Part shown: positions 8,022-16,683 of the stretch, piece by piece
Layout of the letters: every line of letters starts with the position of its first letter
Position numbering within the stretch: the first letter of the stretch is position 1
Assembly (NCBI RefSeq): GCF_003797945.1
Contig: NZ_RKKU01000009.1
Span: 1-64,000, forward strand
DNA from: Pseudomonas neustonica
GTDB taxonomy: Bacteria; Pseudomonadota; Gammaproteobacteria; Pseudomonadales; Pseudomonadaceae
Direction of reading: 5' to 3'
DNA length: 64,000 nt
The notes under the pieces: generated by a model
What the model saw: only the letters and a program-made list of their open reading frames with translations
Told to the model about the DNA's origin: nothing
Databases searched by the model: none
Position numbers and translations under genes: made by a program

Positions 8022-8043
8022 TCCTACCCGAATCCTACCCGAA
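8022..8043. repeat. Tandem 11-bp direct repeat beside tRNA-Thr
   Basis: Two perfect copies of TCCTACCCGAA lie head to tail 55 bp from the tRNA 3' end. Short tandem repeats of this kind resemble arm-type integrase sites of tRNA-linked islands, but no integrase is present, so the role is inferred. Confidence 0.5.
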
Positions 8044-8056
8044 ACCGGAAATCAGG

Positions 8057-8089
8057 CAAAAAAAGGCCCACCCTTTAAGGTAAGCCTTT
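8057..8089 (-). terminator. Rho-independent terminator of tRNA-Thr
   Basis: On the minus strand the sequence AAGGCTTACC, a short loop and GGGTGGGCCTT form a stem of about 10 pairs (two G-T), followed by a run of T. It lies 9 bp after the tRNA 3' end. Confidence 0.75.
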
Positions 8090-8097
8090 GATTTTAC

Positions 8098-8173
<76 letters not shown>

Positions 8174-8183
8174 ATGGGCACGC

Positions 8184-8211
8184 ATTATATATGCCTAAAT
8201 TTTTGTGTAAA
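8184..8211 (-). promoter_or_regulatory. tRNA-Thr promoter
   Basis: On the minus strand TTTACA (8206-8211) and TATAAT (8184-8189) are 16 bp apart and end 10 bp before the tRNA 5' end. Confidence 0.75.
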
Positions 8212-8422
8212 GCCATGCGACGCATCAGTTTGCATTTAAGTGCGTTTTTTTCTTCAGTGCGGCGTCTGGTCACTTGTGCATTACTTTTCGTTAATCACTT
8301 GACTTAACACGTGCAAGCTGTTGTTTTGCCGAGTTTATCAACCGTGATCAATTTTCATACGAAAGCTGCCAGCACTCGTAATTACTGGCCCTCAGAGAGT
8401 TACCACCGTGTCATCAACACAG

Positions 8423-8472
8423 TTATGCACAGCTGACGTGGATAACCTCAATTATGCAAAATCTGTGGATAA
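8423..8472. promoter_or_regulatory. Cluster of four DnaA-box-like sequences
   Basis: Within 50 bp there are TTATGCACA (8423-8431) and the reverse of TTATCCACA (8464-8472), both fitting the 9-mer consensus TTATNCACA. Two one-mismatch versions also occur: reverse of TTATCCACG at 8437-8445 and TTATGCAAA at 8452-8460. The surrounding 300 bp is AT-rich and non-coding. No dnaA or rpmH lies nearby, so this is not the usual chromosomal origin. It could titrate DnaA or be a DnaA-controlled site. Confidence 0.5.
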
Positions 8473-8503
8473 GTCTGTGCACTAGCAGTTCATAGACTGG
8501 TGA

Positions 8504-9748
8504 TTAATTGTCAGACATTTTTTCTGCCAACAGCAGCAAATTGCGTGGCGTCAGGCTTGGCGCGCAGAATTCGCCAAGCTGCACCCGGTAGCCAGCATCC
8601 TGCAGGTAGAGCGCGCGGTCGAGCAGCAGCCAGATTTCCAGCGGGCGGCGAAAGAGCCCGCGCACCAGCTCCAGGTTGCGTACCTGGGCAAGCCGCTGCC
8701 AGCCGCGGCTTTCGAGTTGCGTCCAACTGGCGGGGGCTGCCAGATGCAGCCGGTGGTGCGCAGCCAGGCTATGACAGAAACCGGCGAAGCCCTGGGCAGT
8801 GCCGCCTAGCGGCTTTGATGGCGTGGATAAGTACTCATCACGGCCCCGCTCTTCCCGTTGCCATAGGTCAAAAGCCAAACGCCAGGCCATAGAGCGATCA
8901 CGTTGTTCGCGCTCACGGCGCCCAGCCGTAACCGTCTCCTGTAAAGGCAACCCCAGATCATCTCGGCTTAGCTGCAAGCGCGCCTTCCGAGCGACTACAG
9001 AGAGCGGCTGATAGTTTTCCCCAGCAATGCGGTTATAGCAGCAAGGCGACAGTGCCAGTTGGTGGCAGCTACGCGAGACAACCCGTTCAAGCAAGGTGGT
9101 ATGTAGTTGGCCACAGGCATGCAAGGCGACCAGACTATCGCTGTTATCGAACAGCATAGAGGCATCAGCGGCCAATACGTCCTTGTCCATATGGGTAGCA
9201 TCAATACCAAGCGCGCTACTAAGCTCTGCACCAGCCAGGTTCAATGCCGGGTCATGCTCCAGACAGCTGAGTGACTGCCCGCCCTGCCAGGCCAACAGGC
9301 GGCCTAGGTGGCCCTTGCCCGCGCACCAGTCGACCCAGCGGACGGTGGGCTGATCAAAGCGCGCAGTCGTGGCGTAAGCAAACTCGGTAATCTGCTGCCA
9401 TTTGCGGCCGGGGACATGGCGGTACAAGGGTTCAGGGAGGTGCCCGGTAGAGTCGCCCTGCCAGCGCGGCAGCCGACAAAACTCCTGCGCCTCGGCGGCT
9501 AGCTGCGTGAAGGGAGCCGGTGCGCTCAATAGCTGAGGTTGATGGTGTGCAGCTTCTGCCTCGGCCAGGGTTCGCTGTCGCAGCCAACCGGACAGTTCAG
9601 GGTAGTCGGCCTCCCACTCGAGCGTGAGTTGAGTGAATGGCTTCGGGCGCCACAGTTGCTGGTGTTGCTGCAGCCAGCAATCAAGCTCAGCAAAGCGCTG
9701 GGCAAAACTCACACGAGCTTGCTCAGCGCGATTGCCGACTGGCATCAA
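8504..9748 (-). CDS. Class I SAM-dependent methyltransferase (Methyltransf_32-like)
   Basis: This 414-residue protein has SAM motif I as VDWCAGKGHLG at 139-149, an acidic loop CLEHD at 162-166, and HACG (210-213) plus SPCCYN (234-239). The last two are seen in the PF13679 family that includes METTL25/TRM13-like proteins. The substrate is unknown; RNA is a reasonable guess from the family. The N-terminal 130 residues are helical and unassigned. Its start (ATG 9748 or 9745) lies within the end of the preceding ABC permease gene, overlapping by about 26 bp, so it is probably translationally coupled as the last gene of that operon. Confidence 0.75.
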   Translation of the reverse strand: MMPVGNRAEQARVSFAQRFAELDCWLQQHQQLWRPKPFTQLTLEWEADYPELSGWLRQRTLAEAEAAHHQPQLLSAPAPFTQLAAEAQEFCRLPRWQGDSTGHLPEPLYRHVPGRKWQQITEFAYATTARFDQPTVRWVDWCAGKGHLGRLLAWQGGQSLSCLEHDPALNLAGAELSSALGIDATHMDKDVLAADASMLFDNSDSLVALHACGQLHTTLLERVVSRSCHQLALSPCCYNRIAGENYQPLSVVARKARLQLSRDDLGLPLQETVTAGRREREQRDRSMAWRLAFDLWQREERGRDEYLSTPSKPLGGTAQGFAGFCHSLAAHHRLHLAAPASWTQLESRGWQRLAQVRNLELVRGLFRRPLEIWLLLDRALYLQDAGYRVQLGEFCAPSLTPRNLLLLAEKMSDN

Positions 9749-10427
9749 CCTTGAGCCAGCGTTCTACCAAGCGAAACAGCTGGGTAAATACCAAGGTAAT
9801 AATCAGGTACATCGCCCCCGCCACCATGAAGAACAACTCATATTCATAGGTCCGCGAGTTGATAGTGCGGATAACTCCCATGATATCCATCATGGTTACG
9901 GTGTAGACCACCGCACTGGCTTTGAGCATCAAGATCACTTCATTGCCGTAGGCAGGCAAGCCGATACGAATGGCGCGCGGCAGAATGATGTGCTGCAGAG
10001 CCTGACGCTTGGACATACCCAGTGCACGAGCAGCCTCAACTTCTCCCGGCGGAACCGCCTGAATGGCGCCACGCAGGATCTCGGCAATATAGGCAGCGGT
10101 GTGCATGGTCATGGTGATCAACGCACACCAGAAGGGCTCACGCAAATAGGGCCAGAGAAAGCTGTCACGGACCACCTGAAACTGCGAAATACCGTAATAG
10201 ACCAGAAACAGCTGCAGCAGTAGCGGCGTGCCGCGAAAAAAGAAGATGTAGCTGTAGGGTAAGGCACGGATATACCAATGCCGAGAGGCGCGCGCCAACC
10301 CCAAGGGGATCGCCACAAAAAGACCAATCAGCACAGCCAGGCCAACCAGCTGCAGCGTCACCAAAGTACCGTCCCACAACTGCGGTAGAAAGCGCTCAAT
10401 CAGCGCCCACTTCTCGGCCAGAATCAT
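9723..10427 (-). CDS. Polar amino-acid ABC transporter permease (HisM-like)
   Basis: This 234-residue inner-membrane permease of the HisMQ/GlnP family has about five helices and the ATPase-contact EAA loop as EVEAARALGMSKRQALQHII at about 129-148. Its start overlaps the stop of the HisQ-like permease by four bases. With the other permease, the binding protein and the ATPase it forms a complete importer for a polar amino acid such as arginine, ornithine or histidine. The exact substrate is not shown. From remembered gene order it corresponds to the PA5152-PA5155 transporter of P. aeruginosa. Confidence 0.9.
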   Translation of the reverse strand: MILAEKWALIERFLPQLWDGTLVTLQLVGLAVLIGLFVAIPLGLARASRHWYIRALPYSYIFFFRGTPLLLQLFLVYYGISQFQVVRDSFLWPYLREPFWCALITMTMHTAAYIAEILRGAIQAVPPGEVEAARALGMSKRQALQHIILPRAIRIGLPAYGNEVILMLKASAVVYTVTMMDIMGVIRTINSRTYEYELFFMVAGAMYLIITLVFTQLFRLVERWLKVDASRQSR

Positions 10428-11122
10428 AGCTCGGTCCTTACATAGCCACGATTGGCCCGGTTTTCAAACCAGTGCAGCGCACCCATGATAAAGACCGTTA
10501 AAAACAGGTAAATGCCAGCGGCCAACAAGTAAAAGGTGAAAGGCTCCTTGGTCGAATTGGCAGCGGCCTGCGCCTTGCGCATGATTTCATCAAGCGTAAT
10601 CAGCGACACCAACGCGGTGTCCTTGAGCAGAATCAGATATAGATTCCCCAGACCCGGCAGTGCGACGCGCCAAAGCTGAGGCAGCGTTATACGATAGAAA
10701 ATACGCCAATTGGACAAACCCAGCGCCAGGCCGGCCTCTTTTTGGCCAGTCGGAATGGCGAGCAGCGCACCCCGAAAAACCTCAGTGGCATAAGCACCGA
10801 AACATAGTGCCAGTGCCAGGGTGCCGGCAACAAAAGGGCTGAGCGAAAAACGCGGATAGCCAAAATAGGCACCCAGCGCGTTGAAAGCGGATACGGTGCC
10901 GAAGTAGATCATCAATACCCAGACGGTTTCCGGGATACCGCGTACGACCGAGGTGTAAAAGCCACCCAGACCACGTGCAAAGACATTGTTCGACACCTTG
11001 GCAGACGCACCGAGCAGGCCGAACAATAGGCCAACGGATACCGCGGCAAGGGACAAACGAATGGTCATCCAGGTCCCTTCGAGCAGGGCTGGACCGAAAC
11101 CTTGTAAATCAGGCATGGGCAT
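10424..11122 (-). CDS. Polar amino-acid ABC transporter permease (HisQ-like)
   Basis: This 232-residue HisQ-type permease has transmembrane helices throughout and the EAA-like loop QKEAGLALGLSNWRIFYRIT at about 127-146. It starts at ATG 11122, 36 bp after the binding-protein gene, and a stable hairpin sits in that gap. It overlaps the next permease by four bases and pairs with it as the heterodimeric channel of the importer. Confidence 0.9.
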   Translation of the reverse strand: MPMPDLQGFGPALLEGTWMTIRLSLAAVSVGLLFGLLGASAKVSNNVFARGLGGFYTSVVRGIPETVWVLMIYFGTVSAFNALGAYFGYPRFSLSPFVAGTLALALCFGAYATEVFRGALLAIPTGQKEAGLALGLSNWRIFYRITLPQLWRVALPGLGNLYLILLKDTALVSLITLDEIMRKAQAAANSTKEPFTFYLLAAGIYLFLTVFIMGALHWFENRANRGYVRTEL

Positions 11123-11130
11123 AGTTCCAG

Positions 11131-11152
11131 GCCGGGCCCCGCAGAGCCCGGC
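11131..11152 (-). promoter_or_regulatory. Intercistronic hairpin after the binding-protein gene
   Basis: GCCGGGC (11131-11137) and GCCCGGC (11146-11152) form a perfect seven-pair GC stem in the 36-bp gap between the binding protein and the first permease. There is no T run. Such hairpins commonly stabilise the upstream message, giving more binding protein than permease. Confidence 0.5.
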
Positions 11153-11158
11153 TGGTCA

Positions 11159-11905
11159 TCAGTAAATGCTGAAAGGGAAGTACTTGGCGTTGATGTTCTC
11201 GTAAGAACCGTCGTCAATGATGGCTTGCAATGCAGTATTCAGGCGCTCACGCAGCGGGTCACCCTTGCGTACAGCAATACCGATCTGGTCATTGTCGAAC
11301 ACGGGCTCGCCCTTGAACTCAAAGTTGGCGCCAGCGTCGCTTTGCAGCCACTCGTATTGCACGAAGTTATCTGCCAGTACGCCGTCAATGCGACCGGAGT
11401 TCATATCGAGGTACGCGTTTTCCTGGGTGTCATACAGACGAATATCCACGACGTCAGCCATATTGTCTTCGAGCCATTGGCCGGCGATGGTCGCACGCTG
11501 GGCGCCGATCGTCTTGCCTTTCAGGCTAGCTTCATCGACTTTGAAATCAGCTGACTTGGGAGCAACAAACTGCAACTTGTTGGTGTAGTAAGGATTGGTA
11601 AAGTCAACCGCCTGTTTGCGCTCGTCGGTGATCGACATGGACGCGACCAGAAAGTCGAATTTGTTGTTCAGCGCGGGAATGATGCCGTCCCAATCCGAGG
11701 TCACAACTTCACAATCAACTTCCATCTTGGCGCACAGGGCGTTAGCGATATCGAGGTCAAAACCAACCACTTCACCACTGCTATCCACCAGGTTAAATGG
11801 AGGGTAGGCACCTTCAGTACCGATGCGCAGCGTCTCGGCAAAAGCCGGAGCACTCATAAACAACGCTGTGGCGGTTGCCAGCAAAACTTTCTTGTATTGT
11901 TTCAT
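11159..11905 (-). CDS. Periplasmic polar amino-acid-binding protein
   Basis: This is a 248-residue solute-binding protein of family 3. ATG 11905 was chosen because GGAGTAGG precedes it and a signal peptide follows at once (MKQYKKVLLATATALF, cleavage near AFA-E at about residue 23). The upstream extension of the frame only reads back into the ATPase gene. RIGTEGAYPPFNLVDSSGEV and GFDLDIANALC are the family signatures. It delivers the ligand to the HisQM-like permease, and the aspartate- and glutamate-lined site fits a basic amino acid, though this is inference. It is the second gene of the operon. Confidence 0.92.
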   Translation of the reverse strand: MKQYKKVLLATATALFMSAPAFAETLRIGTEGAYPPFNLVDSSGEVVGFDLDIANALCAKMEVDCEVVTSDWDGIIPALNNKFDFLVASMSITDERKQAVDFTNPYYTNKLQFVAPKSADFKVDEASLKGKTIGAQRATIAGQWLEDNMADVVDIRLYDTQENAYLDMNSGRIDGVLADNFVQYEWLQSDAGANFEFKGEPVFDNDQIGIAVRKGDPLRERLNTALQAIIDDGSYENINAKYFPFSIY

Positions 11906-11915
11906 GGACCTACTC

Positions 11916-12683
11916 CTATTTGTGGCTTGACATGAACTGTCTGCAGCGTTCGGAACCGGGGTTATCGAACACCTGATCCGGCGTACCGATCTCTTCGACC
12001 AGCCCTTGGTGTAGAAATACAACCTGGCTCGAAACCTGTCGAGCAAAACCCATTTCATGGGTAACCAACAGCATAGTACGTCCTTCATCCGCCAATGCTC
12101 GAATTACCGTCAACACCTCGTGAACCATTTCTGGATCAAGTGCTGAAGTGGGCTCATCGAACAGGATGACGCGCGGCTGCATGGCCAGCGTGCGAGCAAT
12201 CGCGGCACGTTGCTGCTGGCCGCCGGACAGCTGCGCCGGGAAAGCGTGGCGCTTGTCGGCTATACCGACCTTTTCCAGAAAGGCTTCGGCCGACTCTACC
12301 GCTTCAGCCTTGGACTGACCCAGCACACGACGAGGTGCCTCGATAATGTTGTCGAGAATGCTCATATGCGGCCACAGATTAAAGCTCTGAAAAACGAACC
12401 CAACACGTGCCCGCAGACGATTGATCTGCTTGCTATCGGCAGCAACCAGCTCGCCACTGCGCGCAGGCTTAAGTTTGAGCTCTTCACCGGCAACCAGAAT
12501 CTGGCCTTGATGGGGGTTTTCCAACAGGTTAATGCAGCGCAGCAACGTACTCTTGCCTGAACCGGAAGAGCCGAGAATAGAAATAACGTCGCCATCGTTG
12601 GCGACCAGGTCAACGCCCTTGAGCACCTCAAGGTCGCCGTACCGTTTGTGCAAGTTGCGCACTTCTAGAGCGGGCGAAGTCAC
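11916..12683 (-). CDS. Polar amino-acid ABC transporter ATP-binding protein (HisP-like)
   Basis: This 255-residue ATPase shows Walker A GSSGSGKST at 38-46, a Q loop, the signature LSGGQQQR, Walker B VILFDEPTS and the switch histidine in VTHEMGF. It is the first gene of the operon (ATPase, binding protein, two permeases, methyltransferase) and starts at GTG 12683. The binding-protein gene follows after 10 bp. It powers amino-acid import at the cytoplasmic side of the membrane. The roughly 215 bp before it up to the tRNA-Phe terminator should hold its promoter, but I see no strong boxes. Confidence 0.93.
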   Translation of the reverse strand: MTSPALEVRNLHKRYGDLEVLKGVDLVANDGDVISILGSSGSGKSTLLRCINLLENPHQGQILVAGEELKLKPARSGELVAADSKQINRLRARVGFVFQSFNLWPHMSILDNIIEAPRRVLGQSKAEAVESAEAFLEKVGIADKRHAFPAQLSGGQQQRAAIARTLAMQPRVILFDEPTSALDPEMVHEVLTVIRALADEGRTMLLVTHEMGFARQVSSQVVFLHQGLVEEIGTPDQVFDNPGSERCRQFMSSHK

Positions 12684-12899
12684 TTATCGTTATCCACTAG
12701 GCTTTTAGCCGTCAGGTGTATTACCACCGCATTTGTGATGCGGCAGCCGGGGTGCAGCGTTCTCTGCAGACGCCCGGTCGTCATATTCTGGCAAAATTAG
12801 CACAGCTAATCCGCATGACCAAGAACCCTCTTTCGGTCACGCCGCTAAAATCACAGGCAAAACGCTTGCCAAGATGCCAGCTAGACAGCTCTCAACTGC

Positions 12900-12936
12900 C
12901 AAAAACAAAAAAGCCCGCTGGGGTTGCCAGCGGGCT
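12900..12936 (-). terminator. Rho-independent terminator of tRNA-Phe
   Basis: AGCCCGCTGG (12912-12921) and CCAGCGGGCT (12927-12936) form a ten-pair stem with a five-base loop. On the minus strand it is followed by TTTTTTGTTTTT-like sequence. It lies 12 bp after the tRNA. Confidence 0.88.
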
Positions 12937-12947
12937 TTCGTAATAAG

Positions 12948-13023
12948 TGGTGCCCAGAGACGGAATCGAACCGCCGACACGAGGATTTTCAATCCTCTGC
13001 TCTACCGACTGAGCTATCTGGGC
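12948..13023 (-). tRNA. tRNA-Phe (anticodon GAA)
   Basis: The 76-nt minus-strand sequence begins GCCCAGATAGCTCAGTCGGT and ends TCTGGGCACCA with an encoded CCA. The anticodon arm reads GAGGATTGAAAATCCTC with anticodon GAA. Stems close normally and the T loop has TTCGATT. It is transcribed alone from the promoter at 13037-13065. Confidence 0.97.
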
Positions 13024-13036
13024 ATCAAGGGCCGCT

Positions 13037-13065
13037 ATTAAACGGTTTAAGCCTTTTTGTGTCAA
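13037..13065 (-). promoter_or_regulatory. tRNA-Phe promoter
   Basis: On the minus strand a consensus -35 TTGACA (13060-13065) and a -10 TTTAAT (13037-13042) are separated by 17 bp, 13 bp before the tRNA. Confidence 0.75.
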
Positions 13066-13112
13066 GCGCCAAACGAAAAATATTTTCTACTTATCAGCCG
13101 CTTACCCAAACA

Positions 13113-13385
13113 TCATGCGCTCGGAGGCACGTATCCCTCGGCTTGAGCGTAATCTTCACCGGCCAGAAACTTGTCCATTTCAGCCTGGATAAAGCGTCGA
13201 TCTTCCGGATCCATCATGTTCAGGCGACGCTCATTGATCAGCATCGTCTGGTGCGCCTGCCAGTCATCCCAGGCGCGCTTGGATACATCCTGAAAAATCG
13301 CTTCGCCCTTGGGACCGGGATAAGGCGGCCGCTCTAGACCGGGCAGTTCTTCTTTGAATTTGCGGCACATAACCATGCGTGTCAT
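13113..13385 (-). CDS. yggX: Probable Fe(2+)-trafficking protein YggX
   Basis: This 90-residue protein matches YggX along its whole length: [20 protein letters not shown] at the start with the conserved cysteine (C7), [16 protein letters not shown] in the middle and an [16 protein letters not shown] end. The family protects iron-sulfur proteins against oxidative damage and is linked to iron handling in the cytoplasm. It follows mutY after 11 bp, an arrangement shared with E. coli and other pseudomonads; MutY itself carries an Fe-S cluster. Confidence 0.95.
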   Translation of the reverse strand: MTRMVMCRKFKEELPGLERPPYPGPKGEAIFQDVSKRAWDDWQAHQTMLINERRLNMMDPEDRRFIQAEMDKFLAGEDYAQAEGYVPPSA

Positions 13386-13396
13386 CGCGGGCTCCT

Positions 13397-14455
13397 TCAG
13401 GCAACAGTGGGAACATAGGACTCAACCAGTTTCAGCAGCTTTTTAACTGGCGCTGCCAGACCAAGACGACTGGGCTGGCGCAGGTTATACCAGACCTGCC
13501 CCGCTTCAGCCACGCCAGCACTGGCGTCCACCCGTAGCAGCAACGGCTGAATATCCAGATGAAAGTGGCTAAAGGTATGCCGCAGCGCCGGTAAAGACTC
13601 ACGACTATGAACACGCAGCGCCTGCACACCTAGCCACTGGGCAAGCTCTTCCTCGCCATCCAGCTGTGGCGGGCACCAGAGGCCGCCCCATAGGCCACTC
13701 GGCGGCCTGCGCTGCAACCACACCTCGCCATCCTGATTCATCAACAAGGGCATCACGCACTGGCGTATCGGTACTACCTTGCGCGGTTTGGACGAAGGGA
13801 AGCGGGTAGGCTCACCGAGCATTCGCGCCTCACAGCCGTCCTTGAGCGGACACAGCAGGCAGGATGGTTTAGTGCGAGTACACAGGGTCGCCCCCATATC
13901 CATCATGGCCTGCGTGTAGTGCTGCACCCTGTTTTGGGGCGTATAACGCTCTGCCATGCTCCACAAGCGGTCATGCACCTTCTTTTCGCCCGGCCAGCCC
14001 TCGACCGCGCCAAAACGCGCCAGTACCCGTTTGACGTTGCCATCCAGAATCGGCGCCCAGATCCCCATACTCAAAGAGGCGACCGCGCCAGCGGTCGACC
14101 GGCCGATACCGGGGAGCTCAATCAGCCCCTCAATACTGCGCGGGAATTCACCGGAGTGCTCGCTGACCACCAGCTTGGCCGCCTTGTGCAGATTGCGCGC
14201 CCGACTGTAATAGCCAAGCCCGGCCCACAAATGCAGTACCTCGTCGTCACTGGCGGCAGCCAGGGCATGCACATCCGGGAGCGCTTGCATGAAACGCTCG
14301 TAATAGGGAATGACGGTGGCTACCTGCGTCTGTTGCAGCATGATCTCAGACACCCACACGCGGTAAGGCGTCATGCCCTGCTGCCAGGGCAGGTCCTTGC
14401 GTCCGTGCAGGTCATACCAGTCCAGCACCCGCTGGGCGAAGTCATCAGGGCTCAA
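13397..14455 (-). CDS. mutY: Adenine DNA glycosylase MutY
   Basis: This 352-residue enzyme removes adenine mispaired with 8-oxoguanine. The catalytic residues are E37 (in SEIMLQQTQ) and D138 (in ILDGN), the helix-hairpin-helix is [12 protein letters not shown] at 114-125, and the 4Fe-4S loop is C192-x6-C199-x2-C202-x5-C208. The C-terminal part (about 225-345) is the NUDIX-like 8-oxoG recognition domain with [12 protein letters not shown]. Its start overlaps the asmA stop by four bases (ATGA) and yggX follows, so asmA-mutY-yggX form one operon. Confidence 0.97.
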   Translation of the reverse strand: MSPDDFAQRVLDWYDLHGRKDLPWQQGMTPYRVWVSEIMLQQTQVATVIPYYERFMQALPDVHALAAASDDEVLHLWAGLGYYSRARNLHKAAKLVVSEHSGEFPRSIEGLIELPGIGRSTAGAVASLSMGIWAPILDGNVKRVLARFGAVEGWPGEKKVHDRLWSMAERYTPQNRVQHYTQAMMDMGATLCTRTKPSCLLCPLKDGCEARMLGEPTRFPSSKPRKVVPIRQCVMPLLMNQDGEVWLQRRPPSGLWGGLWCPPQLDGEEELAQWLGVQALRVHSRESLPALRHTFSHFHLDIQPLLLRVDASAGVAEAGQVWYNLRQPSRLGLAAPVKKLLKLVESYVPTVA

Positions 14456-16614
14456 TTGGAAAACAACCCCTTGAGTGCATCGCGCAGCTGAGGTGCCTTG
14501 TCGCCCAGTTTCTCGTCGATACGCTCTTCCAGCTTGCGCTTGGCTTCATTGCCAAGTAACTGGCCAGCTACCCGGGTGACGCCCTCGCTATCAACACCAC
14601 AGCTGCTGGCCGCGTTATGTAAATACCCTTGGCAGCGCACGGGCCACTCGACCCCCACATAGCGCTCGTTAACCTGGCAGGCTTCATCCGGCATGTCGCT
14701 CTTGTCACCTTCCAGCAGCAGACCAATGCGATAGTCCAGACGCTGATCTGGCAGATTAACTTCGCCTTTGCCCTTGGCCGTGATCCCCGGCAAGGAGGCG
14801 ACCAAATCGCGATTGGTGATCTGGCCATCACGTATGCTGAAACTACCGTTCAGCTGTCTGAAGGGGGTGTTTTCACTACCATGCTCGCCACTGAGCGACT
14901 TGCGATTGGCCAGGGCGATAGCGCGGCATAGCTGCTGCTCGAGATTCACCCCCAGCAAAGCGCCATCGTCTACCTGGAAGCGAGCGTTGCCGCCCAGAGT
15001 ATTCATCCAGCGACGCATGCTGTTGCCGCGCATGCTCAGATCCATATTCAGGTTCAGATCGCCACGTACCTGAGCCGGCACATCGTAGGCCTGTTGCGCA
15101 GCAAGCGAATCCAAACCAGCGATCTCACTAGTCAGGGACACTTTGACCGGAGTCTGGCGGGTGTCAATTTCACCTTTGCTGGCGAAGGTGCCGGAGAATA
15201 TTCCGCCATCGAGCTGTTTGAGCTGGATGCGACCATCGCGCGCCACAACCTCTACCTTAAACGGCTGGATGCTTTGGCCGGTCAGGGTGAGCTGCTTCAG
15301 TGCGAGGCTACCGTCCACATCGAGGGCGGCCAAGCGCTCCAATGGCAATACCGACTCATCACTCCATTCTGCTGGCGCCGCGGTCGACTTGCTGCCGCCA
15401 GTTTGCTGCGATGCAGTGCCATCTTTCTCCTCGACCGCGGGCAGATAGTTATCCAGATTGAGGCTATCGCCCGCCAAGTTAAAGCGCAGCGCCTGGCGCT
15501 CAAAGTCAGCCACGCCCATTTGCCCTTTCAGGGTTGCACCGTCAACCAACAGACTCAGATCCCTGAGCATCATGCTGGTAGCAGAGCCATCCAGCTTGGC
15601 GGACAGCGCTATCTGCGAAAGTCCGCCCGGGTCGGCCATATCGGGCAACTCCTGCCCCAAATCACGTAGCAGATCGCGACCATCAAACTCGGCCACATCA
15701 ATCTGGCCCGCTAATGTCGGCGCAGTATCCAGGGCGGTGACCTTCAATGCGCCGGTCGCGCGCATATCGCCCAATGACATACGCAGCTGGTTCAACTCTG
15801 CCACCTGTGCGGTCAAGTCCAGCAGGCCATCGCCTTGCAGCTGGAGATTGATGGCACGACCGGAGAAGGGTTCGCCACTGGCGTCCACTTTCATCTCCAC
15901 AGCGCTGAACTCGTAGCGTTTCAACCCGAGGTCGAACTGAGCAACGGTTTTCATATCCAGGCGTACGCGCAACGCGGGCTTATCAGTAGTCAACAGCCCT
16001 AGAAAACTGACATCAAAGGGTTCGCCTTCGATCAACGCGCCCGTGGTCAGATTGGCCTGATCAAGGCTCAGTACCTGCCCGCTCTGGCGATCTTCGTAAC
16101 GTACGCTGGCATTAGTCACCTGCACACTTTCAACCGCAAAATCCATCTGCTTGTCTTCAGTGGTAGAGGGTGCACCGGAACCGCCATCAGCGCCTTCGGC
16201 TGCAGCAGATTCCTGCGGGCCAATGCTGGCCCAGTTACCTACGCCGTCATCACCTTTGACCAGTTGCAGGTGCACGTCGTCAAGAATCACATCACTCATG
16301 CGCAACTGACGACGCAACAAGGGCAGGACCTTGACGCCAAGCCCCAGAGAGCCCACCTGCGCCAGCGACTGATCTGGATGCTCAATGGGTGCCACGCCCA
16401 CATCCTTGAGCTCAATACCCAGCCAAGGGAACAGCGACCAACCGATATCGCCACCCAGGGTCAGCTCAATATTGGCCTGCTCACGTGCGGCCTGCTGAAT
16501 CTCTTCCTTGTAATCATTCGGATCGAACATCCGGGTGAGGAAAAACAGCACGCCGACAGCCAGCACCGCAATGCCGAACACCACCAGCCCTAGTACCTTG
16601 GCAAAGGCTTTCAT
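14452..16614 (-). CDS. asmA: AsmA family protein
   Basis: This 720-residue protein has an N-terminal membrane anchor (about 5-27) followed by RMFDPNDYKEEIQQAAREQ, the AsmA start motif, and a long repetitive beta-rich periplasmic region. The end has the AsmA C-terminal signature region near LNGSFSIRDGQITNRDLV. AsmA-like proteins are bridge-like factors thought to move or sense phospholipids and affect outer-membrane assembly. ATG 16614 with AAGGAG upstream is chosen over the GTG one codon earlier. Residues about 135-155 and 395-415 are low-complexity Ala/Gly/Ser/Thr linkers. It overlaps mutY by four bases. Confidence 0.9.
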   Translation of the reverse strand: MKAFAKVLGLVVFGIAVLAVGVLFFLTRMFDPNDYKEEIQQAAREQANIELTLGGDIGWSLFPWLGIELKDVGVAPIEHPDQSLAQVGSLGLGVKVLPLLRRQLRMSDVILDDVHLQLVKGDDGVGNWASIGPQESAAAEGADGGSGAPSTTEDKQMDFAVESVQVTNASVRYEDRQSGQVLSLDQANLTTGALIEGEPFDVSFLGLLTTDKPALRVRLDMKTVAQFDLGLKRYEFSAVEMKVDASGEPFSGRAINLQLQGDGLLDLTAQVAELNQLRMSLGDMRATGALKVTALDTAPTLAGQIDVAEFDGRDLLRDLGQELPDMADPGGLSQIALSAKLDGSATSMMLRDLSLLVDGATLKGQMGVADFERQALRFNLAGDSLNLDNYLPAVEEKDGTASQQTGGSKSTAAPAEWSDESVLPLERLAALDVDGSLALKQLTLTGQSIQPFKVEVVARDGRIQLKQLDGGIFSGTFASKGEIDTRQTPVKVSLTSEIAGLDSLAAQQAYDVPAQVRGDLNLNMDLSMRGNSMRRWMNTLGGNARFQVDDGALLGVNLEQQLCRAIALANRKSLSGEHGSENTPFRQLNGSFSIRDGQITNRDLVASLPGITAKGKGEVNLPDQRLDYRIGLLLEGDKSDMPDEACQVNERYVGVEWPVRCQGYLHNAASSCGVDSEGVTRVAGQLLGNEAKRKLEERIDEKLGDKAPQLRDALKGLFSN

Positions 16615-16683
16615 CACTTCTCCTTATTGGCCCCGCCGAAAACACTTCTGCGGGGTAATACAACCTTGATTTCAGCTTTGATT

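Larger units (their letters stand above)
7887..8097. other. Island-edge intergenic stretch next to tRNA-Thr
   Basis: There is no convincing gene between the CoiA-like stop and the tRNA. The stretch contains a tandem 11-bp repeat (8022-8043) and the tRNA-Thr terminator (8057-8089). No integrase remnant is recognisable. Confidence 0.6.

Noticed and set aside
8423..8472. Treating the DnaA-box cluster as the chromosomal origin oriC
   Set aside because: There is no dnaA, dnaN, rpmH, parAB or gidA nearby, and the genes around it are ordinary core genes. It is reported only as a box cluster.
11906..12088. N-terminal extension of the binding-protein frame by 61 codons
   Set aside because: It lies inside the ATPase gene, and the signal peptide with ribosome site starts at 11905.
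12716..12943. 75-codon frame between the ABC operon and tRNA-Phe
   Set aside because: It runs into the tRNA terminator hairpin, lacks a ribosome site and has no recognisable similarity.
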